Positions 62,131 through 64,000 of a DNA stretch of 64,000 nt are shown one piece after another (positions within the stretch are counted from its first letter, which is position 1; the number at the start of each line of letters is the position of its first letter). The position numbers and the translations under genes were made by a program. This DNA comes from Cymbidium sinense (taxonomy: Eukaryota; Streptophyta; Magnoliopsida; Asparagales; Orchidaceae): NCBI GenBank assembly GCA_021442155.1, contig CM038218.1, positions 55,217,277 through 55,281,276 on the forward strand, in the 5' to 3' direction. Below the pieces are notes generated by a model that saw only the letters and a list, made by a program, of their open reading frames with translations, was not told where the DNA came from and ran no database searches.

Positions 62131-64000
62131 AAACTAACTAATAACCTAATAATTAATAATAAACTAATTAACTAAGTAACTAATAATAATAATAACTAAT
62201 AACCTAATAAATAATAAATAATAACTAATAACTAATAACTAATAATAAAACTAACTAATAACTAATAACTAACTAATAATAAAATCTAACCTAATAACCT
62301 TAACCTAATAACTAATAATAACTAATTAATAACTAATAATAAATAATAACAACTAATTAATTAATAACTAATAAATAATAACTAATAAATAAATAAACTA
62401 ATTAATAACTAATAACTGATAACTAACTAAACTAACTAATTATTAATTAATAAATTAATAATAAATAATAATAATAATTAAACTAAAAATAACTAACTAA
62501 TAATACTTATTACATAACTAATAAACTAATAAACAAATAACTAATAATAATAACTAACTAAACTAAACTAAACCCAATAATAACTACAATAACTAATAAC
62601 TAATATAACCAATAATACCACAACCAATAACAAATAATAATAACTATAACTAATAACCAATAACAATCAACTAAAACATAATAATAATAATAATAATAAT
62701 TAATAATAAATAATAACTAAACTAATAACTAATAAACCTAATAATAACTAATTATAATAACTATTAATAACTAATAACTTATAAAAACTAAATAACTAAT
62801 ATATTAATAATAACTAATAACTAATAATAATAATTATTACTAATAACTAATAAAAACTAATAAACCTAACTAATAATAACTAATAAATAATAACTAATAA
62901 CTTAAATAAATTAATAACTAAACCTAACAACTAAAACTAATAACCAATAATAATAACTAATAACAATAAATAACTAATAACTAACTAATAATAATAATAA
63001 CTAAACCTAAAACTAGTAACTAATAAACTAATAACTAAATAATAAACCAAATAACCAATAACTTATAACTAATAATAACTAATAATACCCAATAATAACT
63101 AACTAATAAATAATAATAACTAATAATAACTAATAATAACCTAATAACTAAATAAACCAAAAAAAATAACCATAATAAAATAATAAACTAATAAACTAAT
63201 AACTAATAAATAATAAATAATAATTAATAAAATATAAACTAATAAACTAATAAAATATAATAAAACCAACTAACTAATAAAAAACCCATAATAACTAATA
63301 AATAACTAATAATACCAATAAACTAATAATAAACCAACTAAAAAATCTAATAACTAATAAAAAATAACCATAACTAATAACCAACTAATAAATAATAATA
63401 AAAACTAACTAATAAACTAATATTAACTAATAATAACTAATAATAACTAAACTAACTAATAATAACTAAATAACTAATAACTAATAATAACTAACTAATA
63501 ACTAATAATAAATAATTATATAATACCAAATAACTAATAATTAAAACCTAATAACTCCAAATAATAATAATAAATAATAATAATAACCAATAACTAACTA
63601 ACTAATAACCAAACTAATAATAATAACTTATAACTAACTAATAAAACTATTAATAACTAATAAATAACTACTAATAATTAATAATAACTAATAACTAATA
63701 ATGACTAATTATTAATAACTAATAATTAATAATAAAAACAAATAATAATAATAACCAACTATAACTATAATAATAACTAAACCCTAATAATAACTAAAAC
63801 CTAATAATAACTAATAATAACTAATAAATAACTAAATAACTAATAACTAATACCAAATATTATAATAACTAATAAAAATACAAAAACAATAAATAATACA
63901 ATAACTAATAAACCAACTAATAAAATAACTAAATAATAACCAATAATTAATAATAAACTAATAACTAACTAATTACTAATAAATATTAATAATAATAACT
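62131..64000. repeat. CTAATAA/TAA low-complexity tract
   Basis: Degenerate runs of ACTAATAAT, AATAACTAATAA and CTAACTAATAA to the end of the window. I count only four G on the + strand in the whole 1.87 kb. It starts where the CCCTAAA array ends (ACCTAATAAG) and may derive from it by change of CTAAACC to CTAATAA. No gene or other feature is seen. Confidence 0.85.

Noticed and set aside
1..64000. A natural giant inverted repeat (arms near 3-13 kb and 49-58 kb)
   Set aside because: The polarity change coincides exactly with the 100-N gap, so contig misorientation is more likely. It is kept as a finding about the gap and not as a feature.

Overview
The window looks like repetitive DNA from a land plant, almost certainly a flowering plant. 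The telomere-type repeat is the plant form (TTTAGGG/CCCTAAA), the retroelements are plant Ty3/gypsy (Tat-like) and Ty1/copia types, and the only host-gene remnant recognised is the terminal exon of a plant glycine-rich RNA-binding protein (GRP). I see no intact host gene, no tRNA or rRNA gene and no CRISPR array. A 100-base run of N at 23471-23570 splits the window into two assembled pieces.

Layout. 1-2050: AT-rich DNA without a recognisable gene. 2050-11340 (+): decayed Tat-like Ty3/gypsy element A, with a 5' leader, a GGTCAA-rich non-coding block where gag would be expected, and then remains of protease, reverse transcriptase, two RNase H domains, integrase and a 3' region full of short tandem repeats. 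11373-12857: about five monomers of a ~340-bp AT-rich satellite. 12857-20311: degenerate TTTAGGG array with three antisense GRP exon copies. 20312-23470: copia-type LTR and gag fragment, cut by the gap. 23571-26465 (-): 5' part of a second Tat-like copy, C. 26466-49190: degenerate CCCTAAA array with six GRP exon copies and one tail-only copy. 49330-50830 (-): the 340-bp satellite again. 50830-58116 (-): third Tat-like copy, B. 58117-62130: more CCCTAAA array. 62131-64000: almost G-free TAA/CTAATAA sequence.

The parts appear to form a composite repeat. Copies A and B share the same order: pol, 3' tandem repeats, 340-bp satellite, a common junction of ~130 bp, telomere-like array. If the right-hand piece is read in reverse, every Tat copy, satellite, GRP copy and telomere-like tract has the same polarity as in the left-hand piece. 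The apparent inversion therefore coincides exactly with the sequence gap and may be a scaffolding error. Plant Tat/Ogre elements are known to carry variable tandem repeats in their 3' untranslated region, which could have seeded these satellites.

The most unusual feature is a higher-order satellite. Telomere-like blocks alternate with A-rich CCTAAA/AAATAAA blocks, a recurring box (about GTTTACTTAATTTAAAA) separates them, and many units carry a GRP terminal exon plus 3' UTR. That exon begins directly after CCCTAAG, which supplies a splice-acceptor-like AG, and ends in a short A-run. Copies are spaced ~3.26 kb apart on the left and ~1.73-1.94 kb apart in the best-ordered part on the right. Caution: a 21-base stretch at 17674-17694 resembles a nanopore ligation adapter, so some irregular telomere-like sequence could come from read errors.
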